Shown here: positions 14,278-29,100 of the stretch, piece by piece
How the letters are laid out: the number at the start of each line of letters is the position of its first letter
Position numbering within the stretch: the first letter of the stretch is position 1
Notes under the pieces: generated by a model
What the model was told of the DNA's origin: nothing
What the model saw: the letters and a program-made list of their open reading frames with translations, nothing else
Database searches by the model: none
Made by a program: the position numbers and the translations under genes
DNA from: Edolisoma coerulescens
Lineage: Eukaryota > Chordata > Aves > Passeriformes > Campephagidae
NCBI GenBank assembly: GCA_013397115.1
Contig: VWZW01002320.1
Span: forward strand, 3,477,062-3,541,061
Direction of reading: 5' to 3'
DNA: 64,000 bases

Positions 14278-14475
14278 GAAGAAATTCTTTACTGTGAGGG
14301 TGGTGAGGCACTGCAACAGGTTACCTAGGGGAAGCTGTGGAAACCCCATCCCTGGAAGTGTTCAAGGCCAGGTTGGACAGGGACTCTGAGCAATCCAGTC
14401 TAGTGGAAATGTCCCTGCCACAGCAGGGATATTTGAATTAGACTGGGGTCCCTTCTGACCCATTCGATGATTCTG
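14278..14475 (+). mobile_element. CR1 LINE 3' fragment
   Basis: This is a 5'-truncated CR1 tail in plus orientation. It shows the familiar avian CR1 words aaattctttactgtgagggt, catccctggaagtgttcaag and gccaggttggacagggac, then a diverged tail with ggtcccttctgacc and a terminal gatgattct. CR1 elements typically end in an ATTCTATGATTCT-like octamer repeat. The left edge is approximate. The fragment is non-autonomous and lacks any reverse transcriptase frame. Confidence 0.9.
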
Positions 14476-17400
14476 GAAGAAGGATGGTTGCCTTTATTTC
14501 CTCTGAAGCACACTTCGTACATCGAGGACTGAATTCTAGACTGGAAAGCAGGAAATGCCAAAACAGTGTTACCTATCAACTAACATGTGCATGCATACCT
14601 GCTGATTTGCACGTTTTGGCTACAGGAAAATAGGCAAGGGCAGCTAAACCAAAAGAAACCAGTGAAATGGATGAGACAGTCTCTCTAAAAACAAATCCCG
14701 TAATTTATGGCATAATTTAAGGAGGAAAACGGGTCTATGAACCCTTTGTTTTCTTTCTTTTTTATTTCTTAAACTACTGAAGTTGGCAAAGCAACATATA
14801 GCTAAGACCTGCACAGGAAAGTTTCAATGAGCTGGTAACTTATCTACAAAGCCAGTGAAATAAAGAGGTAGGTAAGCCTAGCTCAACGTGTAAAGCACAA
14901 ACCACTCTGTTACTTCCACTTGGTCCCTCGAGCATTGCTCTCCTCCAGCAACTTGAGCTGCCTCCTCTGCTCCATTACTTTAGCCCTGGTGTTTCCACAG
15001 CCACAGGTCGCCTTCCTGGGCAACCTTCTCTCCTCTTGCTGCTTGTGGTCCCTTTTCCTACCAAATTCTGCACCAGCATTTACACAAACCATTTGCACGA
15101 CAGTTACCTAAGCCAGTGGTGCTTCGGTTTTATTCATTACAAAACGACAACAAAATTGCAATGATCAAATTTAGAGTATCTCACCCTATTGAACTTAAAG
15201 CCACATTTCTCAATGGGATGTAAATGGAAGGACACATGATTAAAAAAATCTGGCTTTTCTCTCTACCCTCACAACCAGTCTCCTTGAAAAACATTCAAAG
15301 CAGTTAAATGCAGACCACAATAAAAAATGAGATTAAGGCTCATGAAGAAATCTAGGGGAGATGATGATCAGTGAGGGACAAAGTGCTATAGTGAGCATCT
15401 TGGTGAAAAGGAAACGCTTTCGTCCCCAGCTGTGCCTGTGGTTTGCATTTTAGTAGCAGGAGCAGCACAATAAAGCGTGTTTAAGAGCAGAACAGAATTA
15501 CTCCCTCACATAAATCAGTCCCCAACTTCTGAAATAACTGAAATCTGTAGTAAATTAGGACATTAATTCACAATGACTTGAATTAATTTGAAATTATTTT
15601 CCAGAACCTCTTCTTTGAAATCCTTTACTCACCCAAATTTCAAGCAACAACCAACACTCCCTGGAGATGGTCCAGGGGGACCACGTACATTTTAGGCATC
15701 TTGGACAGACAGTAACTAAGTTATTTGTTTTGGATGACTGTACAGGGCCCACTAGTTCAAAGTGCACACCAAACATATTTTGGTCTGAAGCACCTCTTCT
15801 GCTGCTAGCAAATCCTAAATATCCTGGCAGGCAGAACATCTACCTTCATTTTACTTCTGGCTTCATATAATTCAACAACTGCCTTTTCATTCTGCAATAT
15901 TTCATGAGGTAAACTCTGATAACCGCTCTCAAATAAAACCCTTAGCGCGCCTTTCTCTTTTTTAAGCTCCTTTACAATTTATCTTTTTCAAAGAAGTCAG
16001 CAATCTTGACTAAAATTAAAACCGCAGAAACAATACAATTTACTCTTTTCTTTAAGTTCTTCCCAAGACAAATTAAAAGAGCCACTTGCCCAGTACAAAC
16101 ACACAGTTTTGGCTCCATCAAGAGCCTTGGTATTCTTGACGGGTTTTTTTGTTTTTACTGGGTCCTGGACTTGTGGGTTTTAAGAAAAGACTGCTTCTAG
16201 CCCATGAGTTTGCAAAATAAAACCAAAAATCATGAAGGTAGATCATACTATTTTTTTTCCTTTTTAAACCTCAAAACTTTTTAGCCAAATGCACTTTTTT
16301 GCATAATTTGCTTACCCTCTAGCTGCCAAACCCTCAAAAAACCCCCTAAGAACATTTAAACTGCCTGCACAACACAGGTTTGCTCTTCTAAAACCGCCAC
16401 TAAGATCACAAATAATTGCTGAGATGTTAATTTTTGCCTATCTTACTCAATTAACCAGAATTAAGAAAGGCAGTCAAACCTGAAGTGCCCTGGCCTATTT
16501 AATACATGTGCAGAAATGGCTGCTGTCTGAAGAATGCTGCGCAGCTCTCACAACTCAAAACCCCTGCAGGAGAAGCTAGGAGACTCCACCTGAAAGATCA
16601 GGCCGTCCAGCCACACTCCTGCCCAGCGTCTCTGAACACAAAATGAAACATTTTCAAGGGAGATGTGCTGCTCACAGCCTTTTTCAGACACTTTGAAAAC
16701 GTGAACCCCAGAGAAAGGGTACACGGAGAAGTACCCAGAGAAAAGGCTTCCACGGCGTCAGCACGCTGCCTTCTCTGGCTAAAAACAGAGCACTAAGGCA
16801 AGCCTGGAGCTGAAATACCATGAAATTTAAATGACTGTTCCCTACCCGCAGTTTTCAAAGCCTTTTATTGGAAGCAGTCAAAATTCACAGCACAGCTCCA
16901 TGAAAGAGGCAGGATAAAAGAACCTCAAAAAAGTCACAAGATAGGCCACAAACCCACCTGCCTTGTACCTAAGAGGAACACTATTATTTTTACTTACTAG
17001 GTAGCAAAGCCTTTATTTCTGTCCTTGCAATGGCAAAACAACAGCAGAGAATTTTAGTGGGAAGGGCAGTTTTTAAGCACAGTCCTGTACTAACATAATT
17101 ACAAATTAAACAGAACAAGAGGCAGGTATTTCAGAAGAAACAAATTCTATCACACCTGCCGCAACTAATTTAATTCCCACAAAAGTAACAATGAACGTGT
17201 TTGCTGTTCCTGCAGCGTGTCTACAGGACCATTACCAGTAAAGAAGGAAGAGATCCAAGTGAAAACAGACCTCACCTTTTTAACGCACCAACTGCAATTC
17301 TGTTTTTAACAGTTAAAATAAAAATTCATTTCATCAAGCACACCCACTTTTACTTAAAAACTGCCCCCAAGCTGAAGAGCAAGGGGCCAACTTCTGTCAA

Positions 17401-17709
17401 GTCAGTAGCAACCCTCCCTCCTTTACATGTTTCACTTTCACATGCCAGGGAAACTAGTTTTCCTACAGCTCTGAGAATCTGGCTCCCACCTCGAGAAAAG
17501 CAGGACACATTGTCAGGAAGTACTGTGGGGCTGCAAAGCTCACAGCAATAGGAAGTTACATTCTTGTCAAATTTCATTGCACCCAACCATTTCCTTTTTC
17601 TACACCAGGCACAGCCAAAAATTTCCATCTTGACACAAACCACTTTTACAGCAGTTCAGCAAAATGCATGAAAGAGCTCTGTGGTCACTGATAAGCTTGA
17701 CCTGCTTAA

Positions 17710-17763
17710 TAATTAAGAGTGATAATCTTCCTACAGTAATTAAGAGTAATAATCTTCCTCTGG
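17710..17763. repeat. 27-bp tandem duplication, two copies
   Basis: Copy one (17710-17736) and copy two (17737-17763) both begin taattaagag and share ataatcttcct. They match at 23 of 27 positions by direct comparison. It is a local intronic duplication with no known family. Confidence 0.85.
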
Positions 17764-20529
17764 GAGCTGCCTTTTGCTGTTTCTAAATTAATCCAAGCCT
17801 TTTAGTTTCTTTTAATAATGAAAGAGTACAGGCCTGTAGGACAGCATATATTTGCCTGCTGGAGCTCAACAGCCCATAGGAAACCTTTACACTGAACCCA
17901 GTAAGTACTAAAAAACCCACTGTTCTTCCCTGTGCCTTGCCCCTCCCCAGGGAAAGAAAAAAAAAAAGAATGCTAACTAAAAAGGAAACTAAGCAAATGC
18001 AAGAAAACTCAGACCTAGGACTTTAAAAAGTAGTAACTTCTGCTTTTAATTTATTCCCCCAATCTGGACAGTGCACCTGATACCAGTTTCCCTGAAAAGA
18101 AGTTACAGAAAAGTCACTAAGATCACGTCTCAAAGCTACAAAAAATACCCAGCAGGGGAAAACATCAATCTGGACTTTGCATTTTTTTCTCTTTTGTGAA
18201 TTTCAGCCCGAGTTTTTAAAAACAAAGTATAATCATTGAGCATCAACCTTTAAGAATAGTAATACCATGCCTTGTTTAAGCCAGTGTATGAAGACAGACA
18301 ACCAAAAGGAGCTCAGTATGGAAAACTGTACAAGTTATCTCCACAACATTTTTTTTGGTAGCCTCAAATGCTACAAGTGCAAAAAAAGCAAACACTCCAA
18401 TATACAGTTTCACTGCATTGGCAGCAATTTGTTTTACAAACTGATAGGATGCTGGGGAAGTCCCTCAAAAACTAAAAACCATGCACCCCTTGCAAAATCC
18501 TTTTACCAAACATTTGCTTGAGTAATAGACCAAGACCAGCTTTCTCAGGGCTATGTTTCAGTTTTATAAGGAGAAAAATTATTGCCACTATTGATTGACA
18601 AACTTGTTAAAAACTTGATTGTGTCCTCTAGCAGAGGCAACTTCATAGAAGACTTTCTGAAGCATCACTAAACTACCAAAAATTTAAACTACATTCCTTT
18701 TCTAAAAAATACATACTTTTTCATGTAATTGAAAAGCATTCTCACAAGCTGTACTACATGAATGTGAAAATATGATGCAAATAAAAATATAAGGAGAAGA
18801 AGCAAGGCTACACTTTTCTTAAAGGTCCTTTAAGCGTGGTGCTGCAGGGGGAAGCTGCGGTCACGCAGTCATCCTATGCACAGGAGGGAAACAAAGCTGC
18901 TGCTCCCCCACACCCCAGGGGCCACTACATCTTCATCTTCAGCATGAAAAGTTAAAGTTAAGTCACTACCAACACTGAAAAAGTCGCTTCAACCCCAAAC
19001 CACTACCACTATCTCACAGGAGCATCACTCTCTTCTTCTTGTTTTCCACCCCTCCCAGTTGGGATGTATTACATCCTCTTTAGTCCCCCTCCAAATGTTT
19101 TGGTGTCATTTGACAAAGCTTTCTGTTCTGGCGCAGTAAGTCATTGAATCTATGCCATATGTGATGCGTGGTGATTTTTTTTAGACAGGACACAAAATAC
19201 AGAACCTTATAAAGAACCTTTTAAAAATAGCAATAAAAAAATTGCACACTATTTTTATTGTTCACTGGCATTTTATTAACTGACAGCACTGTGCATTTTC
19301 ATCTTTATCTCTATGCTTCAACAGCACAGTCACATAAATCTACAAACAAAAAGCTTTTCTCTTCTAGCTTCCCATACAAAACTCTGGTTATACTTCAAAG
19401 TACATCCCCTCCTGCACTCAGAAAAAGAAAGGGGAATCCTCCACAGCGTCAGATCATTTCCACTTTTTCACCTAAAGCCAGTAAACCCCCATGGTGACAG
19501 GACACCACGAAGACAGCCTGCAAAATTTCCCCAGCTGCCCCTTTTGAAAAGTGCAGCTTGCTGAGCTCTCCTGTCTTGTGTCACTCGTCACTCCTGGGCT
19601 GTGGTGTGCAAAATGGAAAGACAGCTCCGTGACTTAGTGCTATTAATAAAAGCAAGCACGCTCACGGTGTATTTGTGACCTACTCCTAAGTATTCCTGCA
19701 CATTTATAATTCACTAGATTATGTTGTTAAAGGAAACACACAGATATGAAAAAAATTTCTACCAGAAAATTCAAACTGGCAAAAATACAAAAAAATTGGC
19801 ATCACCAGGATTAGTAGTTCCAATACTTATCGCAGAAACCACCGGGTCCTTACAAAACATCTGGGATCTGTTGAAGCCAATGCACAGCATATGCTCTCAG
19901 CCAATTTCTTCTGATGTACAAAATGCTGCAGTGTTCTGCTGTTATACAACTCAGAACCATATGAAACACACCCCGTTTCACAGGTTTATTAACAAAATGT
20001 CTACCACCAAAGAAACCTCAGGTATGCTACGGCTCTGAATTCCAGCAAGGGGCATCTAAAGTCCACAAGTTAACATTTGCTTCCTTCAGCAGGATAGCTG
20101 GTGAGGAAAGGAAGAGGAAAATTAGCTGAAAAAACCAGCAAGTCAGCTTTTGATTATTTTATATCCATTTAAGTACTTGCAATCAAGTACAATATTAAAA
20201 CTCCACCTCCCCTAGATTCTTGCTTGTCCTCCTTTATTTCAAAGCTAAGAAGCTAATCAGAGTTCACCAACTTGAAATGTTCACCCCTGAAACCAAAGGC
20301 AAAAGCATCAGTAACGCTATTTTTACTTTCTTGACAAGCCTCAAACCAGACATCTGCTTCCACTGCAATAAAGGAGGCACTTTGCTTCTGCATGCCCCAC
20401 ATGGGGTTTCGCCAGCTGCCCAAGCTCCTCCAGACAGGCCAAAGATCCCTCTGCAGCCCAAAGGTGTATTTAACTGGTGTTGGCCATACGTCTCTTGACA
20501 CTTCTTCCTCTGCAGGAGAAGCAAATTAA

Positions 20530-20612
20530 TGCCATGGTCCTGCATGGGAACCTGCACAAAGGTCCCACTGAAGCCAGTGGGGCTTCTCATAGGCAGAGGG
20601 GCAGCTGGGGTG
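20530..20612. repeat. Possible ancient sauropsid interspersed repeat fragment
   Basis: The words ggtcccactgaagccagtgg and ggcttctcatag resemble a degenerate sequence type (cccactgaagtcagtggga) that recurs in bird, turtle and crocodile genomes. Family and limits cannot be fixed by eye. Confidence 0.3.
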
Positions 20613-23600
20613 GACTGAGGAGCAGGACTGACACACAGCATTTTGCCCCTTCTTACGCGAGCATTTGGATACACGGATGGACATGCATCTGAACCAAGAG
20701 CAAGACATAAGGCTTGGCAAGTGCATCCAGCCTCTGAAGAGGTTTCTTCTGTCACTCCATGGTAATAACTTACAATAAAAAAGGAGCAACAAGGCTTTTT
20801 AAGACAGATCTTCAATCATGTCAAAATGGAAGATGTGGCTTTTGGTAGGAATATGGCAAAAACACAGAGGAAATAAAGAAGCTTAGGATGCTGCCCCAAA
20901 CCATGGCCAGCAGTAGGTAATGCGGATTTGCATTTACCACAAAGTCACATTTTGGACAGCTGATCTTACCTTTCCACAGCTTGCAAGCTTTCAGTGGATA
21001 GAGAGAAAATAAAGAAGACATGAGTGCTCAAACAAAGTGTCTCTGTCCCCAACCCAGTATGTGCACCCAGAACGACTTAACCTCCAAGTCAGGCATCACG
21101 ACAAAGTCACGGATGTCATGAGACAGCCTGAAGTTTTCCAAGTCCCAAACAAGCTTCCTCAGCTTGGGAATGAAAGCAAAGGTTCCCATCTTAAAATCTG
21201 GAAGTGTACACTCTATTCGGCTGGGCACTGCCCTGCCCTCCCTGCACAGCAAACGTTTCAGTAATTGTTCCAGGGAAAACAAAACACAGTCCATCGCTTC
21301 AATGACCAGAAAGCATGAATAATTGTTTTTATTTACAAGGAGAGAAAAAAAATCCAAGCAAGACTGAAAGCATGGGGACCAGGGCAGGGGTGTGTGTTTG
21401 TTTTAAAGCGACTACCCGCATCTGCGGGATCAGCCACATTATCCCAGCAACACTGAGAATGCTCACAAAGGCCAGAAATGTCCCCTTTTCAAAAGGGCAG
21501 TTTAAACGCTGCAGAAACTGGGTCAGCGACAGGCCACAGAAATACCTAAGCAGGCAGCAGGCACCTCGCGAGCTGTAGGCAGCAGGCTGGCAGCAAAGGC
21601 CTCGAATAAAAGACAGAACACACCAAGACAGGAATCAGACAATAGCTATTGAAGAAAGGCAGTTAATAGCAACAAAGCACGTAAAGCACGGGTCAAGGAG
21701 TCGGTCAAGTACAGGCCCTTCAACTCTCTACCCTTCTTCAGTTGCCAGGAATCAAGATTTAGACACAAAGCAGAGATGTACATGGCACGCAGCACCAGCA
21801 GGCAGGCACAAAACGGAGCAGACATGTTAAATCCACAACACAGTAAGGAACTGCAAAACTTATTTTACAATATTACAGGGCTGCTCACTTGTCGAGGGCA
21901 GCGCAGTGCTTCTTGTTCTTCCAGTTTCATTTGAAAAAAAAAAAACCCAAACCAAAACAGGAGTTACACAATTTTTGCTTATATATAGTTAGCATATTTA
22001 TCATCTCTGTGTTCAGGTCTTTACTGTTGTACATTCATTGACATGTAGACACCTTAATTTTAAAATGCCAACCCACAACGGCAATCGATAGGACAATGTA
22101 ATTCAGCGCAAAACATATTTATGTAGGCAAAATCTATGAGGTGACCTACAATGCCACTAGTGAGTTCTGACTTGGTGACTGCGTAATAGCTGACACCAAA
22201 TGAGTGTGCAGCAGGACTGCTGCACCCATCTGCCAGCCACAGTCAAAAGACTTGATTCCATTTTGCACAGACCCTCAAAATCATTTGACGTGAACAGAGG
22301 TAGTGGTTACCCAAGGTACAAGCAGTTATGAATCAGTCACTCCCTCCTTTCTCTCATTTCACTTCCCTTGTGCTATTGTGTATCTTTCCCTTCATTGTTA
22401 AGACTGAAATCTGCAGTTGTCCCTTACCAGTTTTGCCAATCACTTGAAATGAGCAAGCTCTCATTTGTTCCCTACCTACCAGTATCTTTGTTCACTTCGT
22501 GTTTTTATTGGGGCACTTTTTTTTGCCTATTTGTTTCTGTTCACAGCCTTTAGTAATCTTTTCACTTGTTACCATGCTCTGCCCCAGCCCTCGCCTCTCT
22601 GGCAATTACACCCCGTCCTTCCCCTGCTGCCAAATTCTAGCCCAGACATGTCCAGCATCACATCCAAGCAGTTTCCAGTGCCATGTGCAACTTGCTGGCT
22701 GCCCAACTTCTCTCCCCCCAGCCAAGTAACCATGCATGGATGGTGGCATCCTGTTTCAGCTGAGTTTTGCCTTACCCAACACACTGCTCTGAGCCTTGCT
22801 GTGAGGCATCAGTCCGAAGAGGAGAGCCCTGTGCATCAAAGCAGACGTGCTCTGTAAGCAGCACTCCCAGAGAAAGGCCCGGTGGTTGCAGAGTGCCTTT
22901 TGTTTCTGCAGCAGGAAGTCCAGTGGGACCCAAGGTGCAGCCACAGCCTCTGCCCCGAACACAAACTGAGGCTGGGTGCCTCAAGTCTCCGAACTTACAT
23001 GAAAACCTGAGCAGAGAGGGCAAGCCAGGCAAGTCAGAAATGCCAGAGGTTTGAAAAGGCTGCCACAGCTTCACCTGCCACCTCGCTCCCTGCACCAAGG
23101 GGAAGCTGCACACAACATGGGAAGCAGAAGAGGCAGCAGAGATTTGGGGGATGTGAGCACTCCCTTACCCTGGGCTCTGAAATTAGAAACCTGTCATTCC
23201 CCCTCCCTCTCAAGGACTGGGAAAAACAGGCTTCTTGCGAGGGCAATTCAAAGCAACTAAATTATGACCGTCCTCTGGTAAAACCTCTTTCTCACTGCAC
23301 AAGGAGCTGAAGGTGACCAGTCTTTCTTTCAACATCTAAAGCTCTGTCCTGAAATTGCTCCTCCACCACCGCCCAGGTATCTGGAGAAGGAGCTTCTCCA
23401 TAGAAAAGACAAGATACTGGCAGTGGGGATGGATCCTGCCTGTCACCATGGGCCAGTTCCAGGTCACGGTGCAGGTGAACCTTGCCTGGCTGCTGTAGTT
23501 ACAGCTCTTCTGTTGCTCTGAAACCCATTTTTTATCATGACTGGTGCAATATGACCACTCTCATACCCTCTACATTCACCTTGCCTTCAAGCGACAGATG

Positions 23601-26054
23601 AACAATGCACAAATGCCACGACGGCACTGTGAGTATGTGGGATACTTACAATCCTGCAAAATAGTCTCATGCCTCTGTAACATTACCGACTTTCCCACTT
23701 AGCTGCTACCTTGCTGCACCCCGCCTCACACGCACAGCCCCTTAGGCTCTGGCTGGGACCAGGGTCTGATGAGCCCAGAGGGGATGAAAATGGGAACAAA
23801 TGGCACTCATCGCAACCTCACAGTGTAGTTTCTTGTGAGACAAACGCTGCTGGGCACCCAGCCAGACAGTGGGAACTTAATGAGGGGAAAGAAAACCACC
23901 CCTCCTTCTGCCACATCCCACAGTGAAACCCCACTGCCCCTCCACTCAGAGATTTAACATCAAGACACCAGTGTAACCATTGCACTGGGCAGCACTCATT
24001 TACAGGGATAGCATCACTACTCCAAAATGCTCAGGATCTGTGGCTATTTGTGGTGCAGGAGCTGACCTGCTACAGCATTCCTTCAGCCAGGATCTGGTGC
24101 TTGATGCCCAGACTGCACCAAAACCGTGAATGTCCAGCTCTGTGCATGGTGACAGTCACTTGTCAATAACTTTGGTAGAGTTCTAAGGTAAAAAGACAAA
24201 CCTTTTATATTTCAATTCTGAACCCTTCTAATAATCCTTGTTAAGTAGATAGCAAACAACTTCACACAATAATTTCTGTATTAACTACTGCACAGGCAAC
24301 TCAATCTTTCAGGATGACACCTAGTACCCATAAGTCTGAAACTTCATGCAATGTGTATCTTCACATTCTAAGAAGCAGTCAAGTAATTACTTTAAACTTT
24401 AAAATTACAGGTTTTATTTTCTACCAAATGTAACCAACTTTTTTATTAATGAATCTCTGCGATTTATCCTCAAAAAAAATAAAACAACTGTATTGTCAGA
24501 TAATTCTGTAGAATTCAACTAGTTTTGCTTTTTATCATACAACTCTCTCAGGATTCAGCCGTGTTGTGCAATGACAACAGCTAAGACTGAAGTGTAAGTG
24601 AAGATGATGGGTTTTAAATGAGGGAAATGTCCCCACAGACCACACCTGTTTACAAAACAGCCAGCCTGGAACAGAGGAGTAATTGACAGCTTTTACATAT
24701 TCCCACCCAGAAAAGCCTTGAGAACACAGTGCACCTTGGCATGCTGACACAAGCAGCGAGGAAGTCCGAGAGCCTAAAAAATCCGGTGCACGTGCGATTT
24801 CAATTGCTTGTGTAAACTGCACCTCTCGTCCAAGTGCACTACAGCCATGGAGTTAAAAGGCAGCACAACATGCGGGAACCTCAAGACCTTGGAAGCCATT
24901 CAAAGGATCCTCCTCACAAATAATAAAAAAACAAGCATGCATCTGTTTTCTCTCTCTCCGGTGCTAAACACATCATACTGAGACTGCTGGATCAGTGTCA
25001 AAGAAGCCTCCAAAGGCCCACTTTGTTCCAAGTATATTCCCAATGGCAGCACAACACACTGCTCCAACAAATGCCAGGAGATGGCATTAAAGTGCATACA
25101 CATGTACATGCCCAATTTTGGTCTTACACATGGCTGTTGAACCTGTTTCTGTCCTCACTGATAAGACACAAATACCTGCAGCTGAAGGACTGCAAAGAGT
25201 TGCCTGATGTCACCAGCCCCACATGCTGCCCATGGAGGAACTCTTGGGAAATGCTCACCAGGAAAAGAGTACCAGCAGGAAGCAGCATACCAGATGATCT
25301 TTTCTTTTCAATTTGATTTTGATAATAACCAGAAATCACAGAAATAATTCAAGCAGCTTCACAAGAAAGCTCAGACCTCAGTGCACCAACAAACTTAAAG
25401 AAGTGTTAAGTATTAACATTTGGATTCACCGCTTGACAGCCACTGTCAGCTCTGAAAGAAGTGTGCAGGAATCAACAGCAGCACTCGCAGTGACTCAAAG
25501 CCAGTCCCTAGAGTTCCTAGAAATCTGAGTCTCTATAACAATTCCCTTTTGGATCCTCTCCTGCGACCCACAAAAGCTCTTCAATCAAACCCTCCAGTAA
25601 TTCAGGAGGGGAAACAGGCTGTAAGAACATGTCAGAATTCAGGGGTCTCAGAGTACAGCAAAGAACAGTAAAAAAAGAGAGATTATTAACTTTCTATTAG
25701 ATCAGATACCAACATTCACACAATTAAAAAAAGCTGGGAAATTCTCCTCAGGAGATAAAATATAAATGTGCTCCCAACAAGGCAGATAGTCATCATTTAT
25801 CTCTATCTACTTTGTAAAGCTGAGACTGCCTATTTAATTCAAAGTTAATTTTTGTTTTGAAAGGTGCCTATGTACGTAACAACAGAATTATGCTTCACTC
25901 TCTAAAAGAAAATAAACAGGACCCAAAGAGAAACATTAAAATAACGAATAGCAATTAAAAAAAACCTGGAAAGCAATACAAAATTATTTATACATGCAAA
26001 AGAATTAGAAAAAATCTATGCCAGAATGATTTTGGCTTAAGGTCACTTTTTTTC

Positions 26055-26115
26055 ATATATGCACACACACACACACATATATATCTACATATATCTACAT
26101 ATATCTATATCTAAA
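26055..26115. repeat. CA/TA-rich microsatellite
   Basis: A compound simple repeat: a run of (CA), then (TA), then several imperfect copies of atatctac. It generates the HTHTHIYIYIY start of a spurious open frame. Confidence 0.95.
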
Positions 26116-29100
26116 ATACAGGCTTCTGAAAGTCTTCCCAAGCACTTTGATGTGTGTCAAATTATCATGCTATTGATACACAAGTGTCTCCAAAGGCCAG
26201 ACCAGTTTCAAATCTTAGTACTGCAAACGAAGCAAGTTCTTTCACAATGCAAGCACAGCTATGTTACTGCTTTTGGCACCATCACATTAGCTGAAAGAAC
26301 AGTTTTAGGCTTAAAAATATTGAGTTGTTTTCTGCATTTCTCATATTTCCTTATGGAACATGCTGTTGCAAACACACATTTTAAACAGAACTTTTTCTTT
26401 CTCATAAAATCCAACTCCGAAACATGGCAAAACCACGAACCAGAGTCAACACAGCCCATACTTTCGACAGCACTCAATAGGATACACCATCTTAACTTTC
26501 TCATTTTTATTTCCAAGTCTTTACAGCTCCTTCATGTGTCTTCACAAAGTTTTAAAGCTGAAGTTGGCTTTTATCAGGCAGTAACTAAAGGCATTATTTT
26601 GCACTTCAAATTTCTTGATTTTGCCATCTGCAGAGTTCTAGCATGCAGGTGGGTCAGATGGTAAACAACTAGCTACAGCTCACTGGGTACTGCAACATCC
26701 TGAAGTATCTTGAAACAGACATGGGAAGACGAAAACTTCAGTAAAAATAAGAACAGAGGCCTACTTCTCACCTTCCTCTCAGAAAATACTTTTCCTTCTT
26801 CTTTTCCTCATAATTCTGAGCAAAAAAAGCTTCTTCACTGTCTTTGAGAAACTCCCGTGTTATTATCTAAAGTCCAGTTGTTCTACAGAAAGTAAGGTCT
26901 GTTTTGTACACAAACACAAAATATCCTCAGTTATCCTTGCCGAATTATATTTCCATTGCTATTTCTAAAAGTTACTAAGACATACGGACAAAAAAACCCC
27001 CAAACCCTCAGCTTTATTTGTACACCACTTTGGGGCCAGGAGGTGGAGAAGAAGATAAGGTGACAAATAACACCGCCAGCTTTGCCCTCTATCTTCCTTA
27101 TCTCAGTTGGCAGCCTGGACATAACATAGCATGGTGGACCCCTGAGACAACAGGCAGACACCTAAATTATTCATACTGATCACATGTTTCTCCCAGGTGA
27201 TTAGCTTATTTGATGAAAGCAAACTCTTCTACAAATACAAAGCAAATATTTGCAGTGAGTACTCAGAACTCTGCAAAAGAGTTAATACACACTGTCATCA
27301 CATGCAAGTATAATATTTGATATATGCTGTTCCCCTCCCTGAAGTGGACAGGGCCCTTCTGTTCTGATGAAGAAGGGAGTTGGTCACTTTGCAATAACCA
27401 CAAAAAATAAAAAGTCTCTTCCCAAAGCAGATACTGAAGAAAGTGGAGAAATGATGTTTAAGACAATGTAACTAAGATGTTTTTTAAAACTCAGGTTTGA
27501 ATTTATAACCAATACTGAACTACAAGTGGTGTTGATGTTGTTTTCCTGTTCATCTTTTCACTTATGTTACTATGGCAAACACCAAAACTACCGAAAAGGT
27601 TCCTTCACCAACTTGCCCACAAGCCATGCAGTCAGAGCCACTGCCAGGGCATGAGCACAGCTTTCCTAGAGGATGTTTCCTCGTCAAATAAAAACACGTG
27701 AGTCATTAAAAGCTAGGTTTGTGTCACCTTTGAGTATCTACAAAGATGAGAGCCAGGTTACAGCTGTGCCTGTAACTCTTTATTACACTGCATTAGAGAG
27801 ATTTCAGGATACTTTATGCTTTGCTTATAATAATCAAACCTGAGTGCTGGGGTTGATCATTCAGAAGCAGACTCTACACGAATTCCTAAAACTGAGCAAA
27901 CTGTTGTTTTGACTTTTTTCTATTTTGCCACAATTTGCCAATCTGCAACAGTGGAAAAACTGTGAAGTTAAATTCTTACAGGGTCTCAATTTTCAGACTG
28001 CTGGTCTATGATTCCAGATGTCTATTGTTTAACAGCATAATGGCAAAATTAAAATTACTGCAAATTAAGTCCTCTTATGGGCAATTAAGAAACTACTATT
28101 ATGGAGGTGAAAATAATTTATTAATAATAAATGCACAGACCAAAAGCTAAATCCTTTGTGGCCCACTGCCCACAAATCAGAAGGATTAGCCTGAGATTAA
28201 CAGACATCTGAAATCCATTACAACTGTATTAAAATGTAAAAGTAGAAGCGTAAGAAGAAAGTTCCTATTCTGAACTACTTATATTACAGAAGCAACAAGT
28301 ACAGGCTAGGGGGACACAAAGTTTACAAACGGACATGGACAAACACCATGGCAGCAGTTTACTTTTGCTTTTCTTTGTTTTTTTCTTTCTTCTCTAAACA
28401 CACAAAATGTGTCCCAACATCCCGTTTTTCAAAACAAGGCAGGTTAAGTTTAACAAGAAACATGCCACGTTCCCAAGCAGACTCGCACAGCCCTCGCAGC
28501 ATGAGGCTGGCCTGGCATTAAAAGCTGACCTTCCCCTTGTGTTTGCCGAATGACGACGCCAACAGGCTGTGCCACAAGAGCTGTCTCTGCTCTCGCACAG
28601 CTCTGCAGCCGGTACTGAGTCCAGCACAATGGGAAATAAGACACCGTATGCCCTAGGCCCACCTGCTCACATCAGGCTTGTCCTAACTCTAAAGGGCATG
28701 CATTCTGGGTGGGCTCTGTCCCAAAGCACTGGCTATGGGGTGTTTAGCAAGAGCCAAAAAGAAAATAAAATCACACACAACAAATGACGTACACGTGTGT
28801 GCACCGGCTTCCAACTGCCCACACAGTGCTGCCACCGTGTGATTCGCCACACCAGCCACCCAAAACCCACGAGCTGTCTCCCAGGCTACCCATCATCCCA
28901 GTGCGAATGCTTCACCCCACTCCTACCCCACAGCCACTGACCCAAAGGCGTTACTCCTAACACACAGCAAGACGCTGTCCGTCTCAGCCCCACGCTTCTG
29001 AGGGCTGACCTGCTCATCACCTGCAGCGAGCGAAACAGCAGACCTGGCTGGGCTCCTCCTCAGCCCCTCCTGCACTGCGGGGCTAAGGGAGCAGAGGCAG

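Noticed and set aside
20264..20815. 183-codon minus-strand frame
   Set aside because: Composition is patchy, it overlaps a repeat-like segment and it has no known family.
26059..26664. 201-codon plus-strand frame starting MHTHTHIYIY
   Set aside because: It starts in a CA/TA microsatellite, has no domain or family resemblance, and is antisense within intron 2 of TMEM131L.
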